A DNA stretch of 64,000 bases from Aquisalimonas lutea (GTDB lineage: Bacteria; Pseudomonadota; Gammaproteobacteria; Nitrococcales; Aquisalimonadaceae). The stretch is taken from assembly GCF_030409225.1 (NCBI RefSeq), contig NZ_JAUFPK010000005.1:172900-236899 (forward strand). Direction: 5' to 3'. The translations under genes and the position numbers were made by a program. Positions 53,923 to 61,801 of this stretch are shown piece after piece. Below the pieces are notes generated by a model. That model worked only from the letters and a program-made list of their open reading frames with translations. It was not told the origin of the DNA and did no database searches. Position 1 is the first letter of the stretch, and the number at the start of each line of letters is the position of its first letter.

Positions 53923-56199
53923 ATGCAAACCCCGGAACAGCCGGTTCTCCGCGATATCGTCCTGGTCGGTGGCGGCCACAGCCACATCGGCGTACTGCGC
54001 CGCTTCGGCATGAAGCCCGTGCCCGGGGTGCGGCTGAATCTCGTCTGCCGCGACACCCACACGCCGTACTCGGGCATGCTGCCCGGCTACATCGCCGGGC
54101 ATTACAGCTACGACGACGTCCACATCGATCTGCGCACGCTCGCCGAGTTCGCCGGCGCACGCTTCTTCCGGGATGAAGCCGTGGGCATCGACCGCTCCCG
54201 GGGGCAGGTGCTGTGCCGCGAGCGCCCGCCGATCCCGTACGACCAGCTGTCCGTGAACATCGGCTCCACGCCCCAGGTGCAGCAGGTGGCGGGGGCCGAG
54301 GACCACGCGGTGCCGGTGAAGCCGATCCACCGCTTCAACGACCGCTGGCAGCTGCTCCTGGAGCGCGTGCGCGGTCACCCGGGGGAGACGCGGATCGCCG
54401 TGGTCGGCGCCGGTGCCGGCGGGGTGGAGCTGACCCTGGCCATGCAGTACCGCCTGCGCAACGAGCTGCGGGCCCTGGGCCGCAACCCCGACGAGCTGGT
54501 CTTCCACCTGTTCGACAGCGGCCCGCGCATCCTGTCCACCCACAACGGCTCCGTGCGCCGCCGGTTCGAGCGCGTGCTGGCCGAGCGCGGTGTCGAGGTG
54601 CACTGCGGTGCCGAGGTGGATCGGGTGAGCGCCGGCCGGCTGCGGACGGCTTCCGGGGAGACGCTGGACGCCGACGAGATCGTCTGGGTGACGCGCGCCG
54701 GGGGTGCCCCCTGGCTCCGGGCCACCGGCCTCGAGCTGGACGAGCAGGGCTTCATCCAGGTCCGCGATACGCTGCAGACGGTGACGGATCCGCGCATCTT
54801 CGCCGCCGGCGACATTGCCACCATGGTGAATCATCCGCGGGAGAAGGCCGGGGTGTTCGCCGTGCGCCAGGGCAAGCCCCTGGCGGCGAATCTGCGCCGC
54901 GCCGTCGAGGGGCGGGCGCTGAAGCCGTACCATCCGCAGTCCCGGTGGCTGGCGCTGATCAGCACCGGCGACCGGCATGCGGTGGCCTCCCGCGGCGCCG
55001 TGGGCTTCAGCGGCGACTGGGTGTGGCGGTGGAAAGACTGGATCGACCGGCGCTTTATGGCGAAGTTCAACGAGCTGCCCGCCATGGAGGAGGAGGCGCC
55101 GGAGCAGCGCTCCCCGGTGCAGCTCGAGGGCGAGGAGGCGAGCCAGGCTATCTCCGCAGTGGCCATGCGCTGCGGCGGCTGCGGCGCCAAGGTGGGGGCC
55201 TCGACGCTGTCCCGGGCGCTGGGCATGCTGCAGCCCGCCCAGCGCGACGACGTGCTGGTGGGGCTGCACGCCCCCGACGACGCCGCAGTGGTGCGCGTGC
55301 CCCCGGGCAAGGCCATGGTCCACACCGTGGATTTCTTCCGGGCCTTTCTCGACGACCCCTACGTCTTCGGCCGCGTGGCGGCCAACCATGCCCTGGGCGA
55401 CATCTTCGCCATGGGTGCCGAGGCCCAGACCGCCACCGCGGTGGCGACCATTCCCACGGGGCTGGAGTCGAAGGTGGAGGACACCGTCTTCCAGATGATG
55501 TCCGGGGCCCTGGAGATCCTCAACGATGCCAACTGCGCCCTGGTGGGCGGCCATACCGGCGAGGGCCGGGAGCTCGCCCTGGGGTTCGCCGTCAACGGCC
55601 TGGTGGATGACGACCTGGACGCCATCATGCGCAAGGGCGGCATGCGCCCCGGGGATGTGCTGGTGATCACCAAGCCCGTGGGCACGGGCACGCTGTTCGC
55701 CGCCCACGCCAAGCTCCAGGCCCGGGGCCGCTGGATCGACGGCGCGCTGGCGTCCATGTGCCAGTCGAACCGGCAGGCGGCGGCCTGCCTGCACCAGTAC
55801 GGCGCGACGGCCTGCACGGACATCACCGGCTTCGGCGTCCTCGGGCACCTGGTGGAGATGACCCGGCCCTCGGAAGTGGATGCGGAAGTCGACCTCGCGG
55901 CACTGCCCGTCCTCGACGGCGCCGAGGAGACCGTGGCCGCCGGCGTGCTGAGCTCCCTGCAGCCGGCCAACGTGCGGCTGCGCCGCGCCATCCGCAACCA
56001 GTCCGACATGGTGAACCACCCGCGCTACCCGCTGATCTTCGACCCGCAGACCGCCGGCGGGCTGATGGCCAGCGTACCGGCGGAGCGGGCCGAGGCGTGC
56101 GTGCAGGCGCTGCGGGCGCTGGGCTATCCGCACACGGCGGCCGTTGGGCGCATCCTGCCCCAGGGCGAGGCGCTGGAGCCGATTACCCTGGTGGGCTGA
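53923..56199 (+). CDS. selD: Fusion of NADH-dehydrogenase-like flavoprotein and selenophosphate synthetase SelD
   Basis: About 758 residues. The N-terminal third to half (about 10-370) is a pyridine nucleotide-disulfide oxidoreductase: DIVLVGGGHSHIGVLRRFG binds FAD, IAVVGAGAGGVELTLAMQYR the NAD(P) site, and TVTDPRIFAAGDIATM the C-terminal FAD motif. From about residue 410 it is SelD, which makes selenophosphate from selenide and ATP: MRCGGCGAKV carries the catalytic Cys420 and Lys423 (E. coli C17 and K20), then HTVDFFRAFLDDPYVFGRVA, ALVGGHTGEG and ITGFGVLGHL. ATG 53923 is preferred; a GTG nine bases earlier is possible. Its 3' end overlaps the opposite-strand senB gene by 17 bases. Confidence 0.93.
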   Translation: MQTPEQPVLRDIVLVGGGHSHIGVLRRFGMKPVPGVRLNLVCRDTHTPYSGMLPGYIAGHYSYDDVHIDLRTLAEFAGARFFRDEAVGIDRSRGQVLCRERPPIPYDQLSVNIGSTPQVQQVAGAEDHAVPVKPIHRFNDRWQLLLERVRGHPGETRIAVVGAGAGGVELTLAMQYRLRNELRALGRNPDELVFHLFDSGPRILSTHNGSVRRRFERVLAERGVEVHCGAEVDRVSAGRLRTASGETLDADEIVWVTRAGGAPWLRATGLELDEQGFIQVRDTLQTVTDPRIFAAGDIATMVNHPREKAGVFAVRQGKPLAANLRRAVEGRALKPYHPQSRWLALISTGDRHAVASRGAVGFSGDWVWRWKDWIDRRFMAKFNELPAMEEEAPEQRSPVQLEGEEASQAISAVAMRCGGCGAKVGASTLSRALGMLQPAQRDDVLVGLHAPDDAAVVRVPPGKAMVHTVDFFRAFLDDPYVFGRVAANHALGDIFAMGAEAQTATAVATIPTGLESKVEDTVFQMMSGALEILNDANCALVGGHTGEGRELALGFAVNGLVDDDLDAIMRKGGMRPGDVLVITKPVGTGTLFAAHAKLQARGRWIDGALASMCQSNRQAAACLHQYGATACTDITGFGVLGHLVEMTRPSEVDAEVDLAALPVLDGAEETVAAGVLSSLQPANVRLRRAIRNQSDMVNHPRYPLIFDPQTAGGLMASVPAERAEACVQALRALGYPHTAAVGRILPQGEALEPITLVG

Positions 56200-57145
56200 C
56201 CCGGTCGACGACCCGGGCCAGGCCGTCGCGCTCGGCCTCGGGGCGGAACAGCGGTGCCAGGGAGGCGCAGTGAGCGCGCAGCGACTCCAGGTAGTCCGGG
56301 TCGCGCTCGGCCTGCAGGAGCCGCTCACGCAGCGCCTCGGTGTCCCGGGCCGGGTAGTAGCCCGGGTAGTCGTCCCCCAGCAGCCCGCGATTGCCGGAGA
56401 TGTCCGAAGCGATCACCGGCAGCCCGGCGACGCAGGCCTCGGAGACCACGTTGGCGCCGCCTTCCATGACCGAGCTCATGACCATGAGCCGGGCACGCGC
56501 CATGAGGCGGCGGACCTCGCCGTGGGGGACTTCCCCTTTCCAGCGGAAGCGGGGATTGTCGCGGTCCTCGGTGCGCGCCGCCGCTTCCCACTCGCTGTCA
56601 TGGGGCTTGCCCACGTGGATGACCCGCAGGCGCGAGTTGTCCGGCACGTCGCGCACCGCATACGCGGCCCGCAGGGAGTCCTTTTCCTCGCGCAGGTGGC
56701 CGGCCACGCACACATCGAACCACGATTTCACCGGCGGCAGGCGCCGGGGCAGCGGCTCGGCGGACTGGAAAACCGTGTGCAGACGCCGGCGGAAACGTGC
56801 TGGAATGTCTCGGTGTACCCGGTCATGCAGGCCGATGAGCGCGTGGGCCCGGTCCATGCTGTCCAGGGTGACCTCCGGGTCGCTATGCTGGAAGTGGTAG
56901 ATGTCCGTTCCGGTCAGCGTCACGATGAGTGGGCGCCCCGGGTGCCGGTCGCTGAACCGGCGGATGGAGTCCGCGCTGCGCCAGGCGTGCAGCGCGATCA
57001 TCAGGCCGGCGCCGCGCTCGTCCCACGTCTCGGCGACCTGCACGCGGTGACCCAGGCGCCGCAGGAAGCGCGCCCAACGGGTGGCCGTGGCGCGATTGCC
57101 GGCGCGGGACTGGCGGCCGGCCGGAGTGATCAGGGCGATGTTCAT
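56183..57145 (-). CDS. senB: Selenosugar synthase SenB (glycosyltransferase-like)
   Basis: 320-residue GT-B glycosyltransferase-like enzyme of the selenoneine pathway; SenB joins selenophosphate to a UDP-sugar to form a selenosugar. MNIALITPAGRQSRAGNRATA and TLTGTDIYHFQHSD are typical of this group, and VMEGGANVVSEACVAGLPVIA followed by SDISGNRGLLG is the GT4-like nucleotide-sugar part. GAGGAG lies 10 bases before the ATG at 57145. It diverges from senA by 45 bp and converges on selD. Identification rests on family resemblance plus this gene trio. Confidence 0.9.
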   Translation of the reverse strand: MNIALITPAGRQSRAGNRATATRWARFLRRLGHRVQVAETWDERGAGLMIALHAWRSADSIRRFSDRHPGRPLIVTLTGTDIYHFQHSDPEVTLDSMDRAHALIGLHDRVHRDIPARFRRRLHTVFQSAEPLPRRLPPVKSWFDVCVAGHLREEKDSLRAAYAVRDVPDNSRLRVIHVGKPHDSEWEAAARTEDRDNPRFRWKGEVPHGEVRRLMARARLMVMSSVMEGGANVVSEACVAGLPVIASDISGNRGLLGDDYPGYYPARDTEALRERLLQAERDPDYLESLRAHCASLAPLFRPEAERDGLARVVDRVSPPG

Positions 57146-57190
57146 GGGGTCGGCATCTCCTCAGAACGAACGTAACGCGGAGCGAGTGTC

Positions 57191-58528
57191 ATGACCGAGT
57201 CGATCGATGTTCCCGCAACCCGGCGCCTTCACGCCCGGGACCTGGTGCGCATGGTGGACGACGCACGGCGGCGCACCCTGGATCTCACCCGGGACCTCAC
57301 CGGGGACCGCCAGTTCGGACCCAACCTGCGCATCGTCAACCCCCCGCTGTGGGAGGTCGGGCACGTGGGCTTCTTCCACGACTACTTCGCGCTGCGCACG
57401 CTCCACGGCCTGCCGGACTACCAGCAGCCGGACGCCGAGCGGCTGTACGACTCCAGCAGCATCCACCACGACGACCGCTGGGATCTGCCCCTGCCCACCA
57501 TGCAGGGAACCCTGGACTACCTGGAGTCGGTGCGCAACGCCATGGTGGCGCGGCTGCCGGAGGGAGAGGCCAGCGAGGCGGAGAGCTACGTCTACCAGCT
57601 CACCGTCCTCCACGAGGACATGCACGCGGAGGCGTTCACCTACACCCGGCAGACCCTGGGGTATCCGCCGCCGGAGTTCACCGACGGCGTCACGCCGCCG
57701 CCGGTGGAGGTCACCGGATCGCTGCGCGGCGATGTCCGCGTGCCCGGCGGCGCGCATCTGCTGGGTTCCGACGACAGCGTGCCGTTCCGGTTCGACAACG
57801 AGAAGCAGCCTCACACCGTGGAGGTCGCGCCTTTCGTCATTGCCCGGGCGCCGGTGACCAACGCCGAGTTCGCGGCATTCGTCGAAGACGGCGGCTACCG
57901 TCGCGCCGAGCTCTGGAGCGAGGAAGGCTGGCGGTGGTGCCGCGAGCGGGGCCAGGAGGCGCCCCTGTACTGGCGCCGCGGCGAGGACGGTTGGGAGATC
58001 CGCTGGTTCGACCGCTGGGTCCCGCTGCAGCCGCATCACCCCGTGTGCTTCGTCAGCCTGCATGAGGCCGAGGCCTATTGCCGCTGGGCGGGGCGCCGTC
58101 TGCCCACGGAGGCCGAGTGGGAAGTGGCGGCGAGCCGGGTCCCGGCCGCGGACGGCAACGCCCTGGTGCCGGGCAAGCGCCTGTACCCGTGGGGCGATAC
58201 GCCGCCGAGCCCGTCGCTGGTCAACATGGACGGTCACCGGCTGGGCTGCGTGGATGTGGCGGCTTTCCCGGAAGGTGAAAGCGCCATGGGATGCCGCCAG
58301 ATGCTGGGCAATGTCTGGGAGTGGACCGCCTCGCTGTTCAAGCCGTATCCAGGATTTGAAGCGGATTTGTACAAGGACTATTCTGCTCCCTGGTTCGAGG
58401 AAGGCCGGCACGTGCTCCGGGGCGGGGCATGGGCCACGCGCAGCCGGCTGGTGCACAACGGCCATCGCAACTACTTCACGCCGGACCGCAACGATATCTT
58501 TGCCGGGTTCCGCACCTGCGCGGTATAG
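57191..58528 (+). CDS. senA: Selenoneine synthase SenA
   Basis: 445-residue EgtB-like non-haem iron enzyme that forms the C-Se bond between hercynine and the selenosugar. The N-terminal DinB-like domain holds the predicted iron ligands His58 (WEVGHVG), His141 and His145 (HEDMHAEAF). The C-terminal FGE-sulfatase-type domain shows SLHEAEAYCRWAGRRLPTEA, QMLGNVWEWTASLF and VLRGGAWATRSR. Close to EgtB of ergothioneine synthesis, but the adjacent senB and selD make SenA the better call. EgtD (hercynine) is not in the window. GGAGCG precedes the ATG. Confidence 0.9.
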   Translation: MTESIDVPATRRLHARDLVRMVDDARRRTLDLTRDLTGDRQFGPNLRIVNPPLWEVGHVGFFHDYFALRTLHGLPDYQQPDAERLYDSSSIHHDDRWDLPLPTMQGTLDYLESVRNAMVARLPEGEASEAESYVYQLTVLHEDMHAEAFTYTRQTLGYPPPEFTDGVTPPPVEVTGSLRGDVRVPGGAHLLGSDDSVPFRFDNEKQPHTVEVAPFVIARAPVTNAEFAAFVEDGGYRRAELWSEEGWRWCRERGQEAPLYWRRGEDGWEIRWFDRWVPLQPHHPVCFVSLHEAEAYCRWAGRRLPTEAEWEVAASRVPAADGNALVPGKRLYPWGDTPPSPSLVNMDGHRLGCVDVAAFPEGESAMGCRQMLGNVWEWTASLFKPYPGFEADLYKDYSAPWFEEGRHVLRGGAWATRSRLVHNGHRNYFTPDRNDIFAGFRTCAV

Positions 58529-58552
58529 CAGCGGTACTGCCACCACCTGCGT

Positions 58553-58571
58553 GCGGGGTGCTTCGCCCCGC
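58553..58571. terminator. Hairpin between senA and the ABC transporter genes
   Basis: GCGGGG (58553-58558) pairs with CCCCGC (58566-58571) around a 7-base loop, 25 bases after the senA stop. No T tract follows, so it would more likely lower readthrough or stabilise RNA than end transcription. Confidence 0.35.
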
Positions 58572-58610
58572 CGGATTGCTGCCACGACAACGACACGACA
58601 GGAGATCATC

Positions 58611-59498
58611 ATGTACAAGTTCCTGCGCTACGGAGTGTTCAAGCACATCGTCTACGGCATAGCCCTGGTCCTGGCGCTGGGCTGCGCCACGGCCAGCGCC
58701 CAGACGTTCGTGTTCACCGCTATTCCCGACGAGGACGAAACCCGCCTGGAACAACGCTTCACCAAGGTCGCCGATTACCTGGAGGAGCGCCTGGACGTGG
58801 ACGTGCGCTACGTGCCGGTGAAGTCCTACGCCGCAGCGGTGACCGCGTTCCGCAACAACCAGGTCCAGCTCGCCTGGTTCGGCGCCCTGTCCGGCGTGCA
58901 GGCGCGCCAGGCCGTGCCCGGCTCGCAGGCCCTGGCCCAGGGCGAGGAGGACGCCGCCTTCCGCACGTACTTCATCGCCAACCGCGACACGGGCATCGAG
59001 CCGGCGGAGGACGCCCTGCCGGAGAGCATCCGCGACCGGACCTTCACCTTCGGCTCCAAGGGCTCCACCTCCGGTCGCCTGATGCCGGAGTACTACATCC
59101 GGGAGCAGTTCGACGCGGCGCCGGAAGAGATCTTCAGCCGCGTCGGCTTCAGCGGCAATCACAGCCGCACCATCGCGCTGGTCGAGTCCGGCGCCTACCA
59201 GGTGGGCGCGGTGAACTACACCACCTGGGAGAAGGCCGTCGACGCGGGCCGCGTGGACACCGACAACGTGCAGGTGATCTGGGAGACGCCCACGTACAAG
59301 GACTACCAGTGGACCATCCGCGGCGATGTCGACGAGCGCTTCGGTGACGGATTCACCGAGCGGGTGCGGCAGGCCCTGCTGGCGATGGACGACCCGGAGC
59401 TGCTGGAGAGCTTCCCGCGCAGCGGCTTCATTCCGGTCGACAACGCCGACTACGACACCATCCGGCAGCTCGCCCGCGAGCTCGACCTGCTGGACTGA
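58611..59498 (+). CDS. PhnD-like ABC substrate-binding protein, putative selenium oxyanion binding
   Basis: Periplasmic solute-binding protein, 295 residues. A signal peptide (hydrophobic core YGIALVLALGCATASA) is probably cleaved after ASA. FTAIPDEDETRLEQRFTKVA and VDVRYVPVKSYAAAVTAFRN with VQLAWFGALSGVQAR are PhnD/PtxB-family signatures. From memory, this branch is annotated as putative selenate binding and co-occurs with SelD. The position directly behind senA and selD supports selenate or selenite rather than phosphonate. GGAG lies 6 bases before ATG 58611. The stop overlaps the ATPase start (TGATG). Confidence 0.85.
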   Translation: MYKFLRYGVFKHIVYGIALVLALGCATASAQTFVFTAIPDEDETRLEQRFTKVADYLEERLDVDVRYVPVKSYAAAVTAFRNNQVQLAWFGALSGVQARQAVPGSQALAQGEEDAAFRTYFIANRDTGIEPAEDALPESIRDRTFTFGSKGSTSGRLMPEYYIREQFDAAPEEIFSRVGFSGNHSRTIALVESGAYQVGAVNYTTWEKAVDAGRVDTDNVQVIWETPTYKDYQWTIRGDVDERFGDGFTERVRQALLAMDDPELLESFPRSGFIPVDNADYDTIRQLARELDLLD

Positions 59499-60217
59499 TG
59501 CAGCCCCTGCATCTGGACAATGTCAGCGCCTCCTACGGCGGCGCGCGCGTCATCGGCCCCCTGAGCGTGACCATCCGGCCCGGGGAGCGGGTGGCGCTCG
59601 TCGGCCGCAGCGGCGCGGGCAAGTCAACGCTGCTCGGGCTCATGTACGACCGCTGGCGCGCGCAGTGCGCCCTGCTGCCGCAGCAGCTGGGGCTGGTGGA
59701 GACGTTGAGCGTCTTCCACAACGTCTACATGGGGCGGCTGGCCGCGGAGTCCACCTGGTATAACCTGCGCAATCTCGCCTGGCCGGCCCGTCGCGAGGTA
59801 CGCGCCGTCACCGCGCTGCTGGAGGAGCTGGCCATGGCGGACAAGCTGCGCGCGCGGGTCGGTGAGCTGTCCGGCGGCCAGCGCCAGCGGGTGGCCGCCG
59901 CGCGGGCGATCTACCAGGGGGCGCAGATGCTGCTGGCGGACGAGCCCGTCTCCGCGCTGGACGGGCCGCTGGCGGAGGTCACCATGCGGGCGCTGACCAG
60001 CAACTACGCCACCGCCGTGCTCGCCATGCACGACGTCGAGCTGGCCCTGCGCTTCACCGACCGGGTGGTGGGCATCGGCGACGGCGTGGTGATGGTGGAC
60101 GAGGCCAGCAGCCGCCTGCGGGCGGCCGATCTGCTGCCCCTGTACCGGGGGGAGGGCGAGACCGCAGCGGGAGCGGCGGACACGCTCGATGACAGCGCGC
60201 TGAGCGCCCGCCTGTAG
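59498..60217 (+). CDS. ABC importer ATPase, PhnC-like, shortened
   Basis: ATPase of the putative selenium importer, 239 residues. GRSGAGKST is Walker A, LLPQQLGLVETLSVFHNVYMG the Q-loop, LSGGQRQRVAAARAIYQ the signature, MLLADEPVSALD Walker B and AMHDVELALRF the switch His. Compared with PhnC about 30 residues between Walker A and the Q-loop are missing (LGLMYDRWRAQCALLPQQ), trimming the antiparallel beta subdomain. Its start overlaps the preceding stop (TGATG) and the permease follows after 50 bp. Confidence 0.88.
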   Translation: MQPLHLDNVSASYGGARVIGPLSVTIRPGERVALVGRSGAGKSTLLGLMYDRWRAQCALLPQQLGLVETLSVFHNVYMGRLAAESTWYNLRNLAWPARREVRAVTALLEELAMADKLRARVGELSGGQRQRVAAARAIYQGAQMLLADEPVSALDGPLAEVTMRALTSNYATAVLAMHDVELALRFTDRVVGIGDGVVMVDEASSRLRAADLLPLYRGEGETAAGAADTLDDSALSARL

Positions 60218-60267
60218 CGCCGCCGGCGGCACGGCACCCTCGGCTGCCTCGGGAGGTACGAGTCCCC

Positions 60268-61740
60268 ATGCTGCAATCCGCTGCTGTCCGGACGACCCTG
60301 GGGTTCGTGGTCGTGGCCCTGATCTGCCTGGCGTTCGCGGACCTGGGCATCTCCACCTCCGACCCCTGGATCGATCTGGGCCGCTTCGTCGCCGGCTTCG
60401 TCACCCCCGATTTCATGGCCGTGGACGAGCTCGGCGTCGCCGTGATCCGGACGCTGGCGTTCGCCATCACCGGCGTGGCGCTGGCGGTGGTGGCCGGCTT
60501 CTTCCTCGCCCTGCTGTTCCGGTTCCGGGTCGTGCGCGTGTTCTGCGCCTTCGTGCGCGCCATCCACGAGCTGTTCTGGGCACTGATTTTCCTGCAGTTC
60601 TTCGGCTTCCATCCGCTCAGCGGGGTGCTGGCCATCGCCATCCCGTTCGCCGGGGTGTTCGGCAAGGTCTATGCCGAGATCCTGGACGAGAGCGACGCTC
60701 TGCCCGAGCGCAGCCTGCCCCACGGGACGGGCACGCTGGCAGCATACCTGTTCACCCGGATTCCGCTGTCATGGCCGCACCTGGTGCGCTACACCAGCTA
60801 CCGGCTGGAGTGCGGGCTGCGTTCCAGCGCCATCCTGGGGTTCGTGGGCCTGCCCACCCTGGGGTTCTACCTGGAGTCGTCCTTCTCCGAGGGCTACTAC
60901 AGCGAGGTCGGGGCGCTGCTGATCGTGTTCTACGTGCTCATCGCCACGCTGCGGTTGTGGCTGCGACCGCGCCTGCTGCCGCTGTACCTGCTGGCGGCGC
61001 CGTTCCTGCTGGGCTCGGGGCTGCCGATCGTCTGGAGCAACGTCGGGCGCTTCTTCACCGAGGACATCGTGCCGGCGCCGCTGCAGGACGGCGCCGGCTG
61101 GGCCGGCATGGGTCCGTGGCTCCACGAGGTGCTGATCAACCAGGCCCTGCCGGGCATCTGGCACACCGTCGTGCTCACCCAGATCGCGCTGGTCGCCACG
61201 GGGCTGCTGGCCCTGCTGGCCTTCCCGCTGATCTCCCGGCATTTCACCGGCATGCTCGGCGGAACCCTGGGGCATGTCCTGCTGGTGGTGTTCCGCTCCA
61301 CGCCCGAGTACATGCTGGCGTTCATCCTGCTGCAGATGTGGGGGCCGTCCATGCTGCCGGCGGTGGTGGCGCTGGCCATTCACAACGGCGGCATCATCAG
61401 CCATCTCATCGGCCACCGGAGCAACGAGATCGAGCTGCGGCGTGATGCCAGCCGCGGCCTCAGCCGCTATGCGTTCGAGATCCTGCCGCGGGTCTACGGG
61501 CCGTTCCTGGCCTTCCTGTTCTACCGCTGGGAGATCATCATGCGCGAGACGGCCATCCTCGGCATGCTCGGGATCACGACCCTGGGCTTCTACGTGGACA
61601 GCGCCATCAGCGAGATCCGCTTCGACCGGGCCATGGTGCTCATCCTGATCACGGCGCTGCTGAACATCGGCGTGGATGCCCTGGCCCGCTACCTGCGGCG
61701 CCGCCTGGACCTGCGCAGCACCCCGAGCCTGGAGCCCTGA
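60268..61740 (+). CDS. ABC importer permease, duplicated PhnE-like
   Basis: 490 residues with about 12 hydrophobic helices in two PhnE-like halves in one chain. Half one contains VRAIHELFWALIFLQFFGF and LGFVGLPTLGFYLESSFSEG. Half two has VVFRSTPEYMLAFILLQMWG, LFYRWEIIMRETAILGMLG and ITTLGFYVDSAISEIRFD. Each half carries the EAA-type coupling loop region (for example RDASRGLSRYAFEILPRVYG). So one polypeptide supplies both membrane halves normally made by two PhnE copies. Final gene of the senA-ABC unit; a REP-like hairpin follows. Confidence 0.87.
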   Translation: MLQSAAVRTTLGFVVVALICLAFADLGISTSDPWIDLGRFVAGFVTPDFMAVDELGVAVIRTLAFAITGVALAVVAGFFLALLFRFRVVRVFCAFVRAIHELFWALIFLQFFGFHPLSGVLAIAIPFAGVFGKVYAEILDESDALPERSLPHGTGTLAAYLFTRIPLSWPHLVRYTSYRLECGLRSSAILGFVGLPTLGFYLESSFSEGYYSEVGALLIVFYVLIATLRLWLRPRLLPLYLLAAPFLLGSGLPIVWSNVGRFFTEDIVPAPLQDGAGWAGMGPWLHEVLINQALPGIWHTVVLTQIALVATGLLALLAFPLISRHFTGMLGGTLGHVLLVVFRSTPEYMLAFILLQMWGPSMLPAVVALAIHNGGIISHLIGHRSNEIELRRDASRGLSRYAFEILPRVYGPFLAFLFYRWEIIMRETAILGMLGITTLGFYVDSAISEIRFDRAMVLILITALLNIGVDALARYLRRRLDLRSTPSLEP

Positions 61741-61764
61741 CCCGGCCCACGGCATGCCCGGCAG

Positions 61765-61788
61765 TGTAGGAGCGGCTTCAGCCGCGAC
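61765..61788 (+). repeat. REP-like hairpin, copy 2
   Basis: TGTAGGAGCGGCTTCAGCCG then CGAC. Stem GCGGCT/AGCCGC against GGGGCT/AGCCCC of the copy at 46780-46802, so the second stem position has changed in a paired manner. Sited between the convergent permease and GH84 genes. Confidence 0.65.
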
Positions 61789-61801
61789 GTTGCGCCCGCC
61801 G

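Noticed and set aside
53923-56199. Selenocysteine in SelD via in-frame TGA
   Set aside because: The catalytic position reads as Cys (TGC) and the frame is uninterrupted.
57191-58528. Ergothioneine sulfoxide synthase EgtB
   Set aside because: The fold is shared, but adjacent senB and selD genes and the absence of egtC or egtD make SenA the better call; some uncertainty remains without an alignment.
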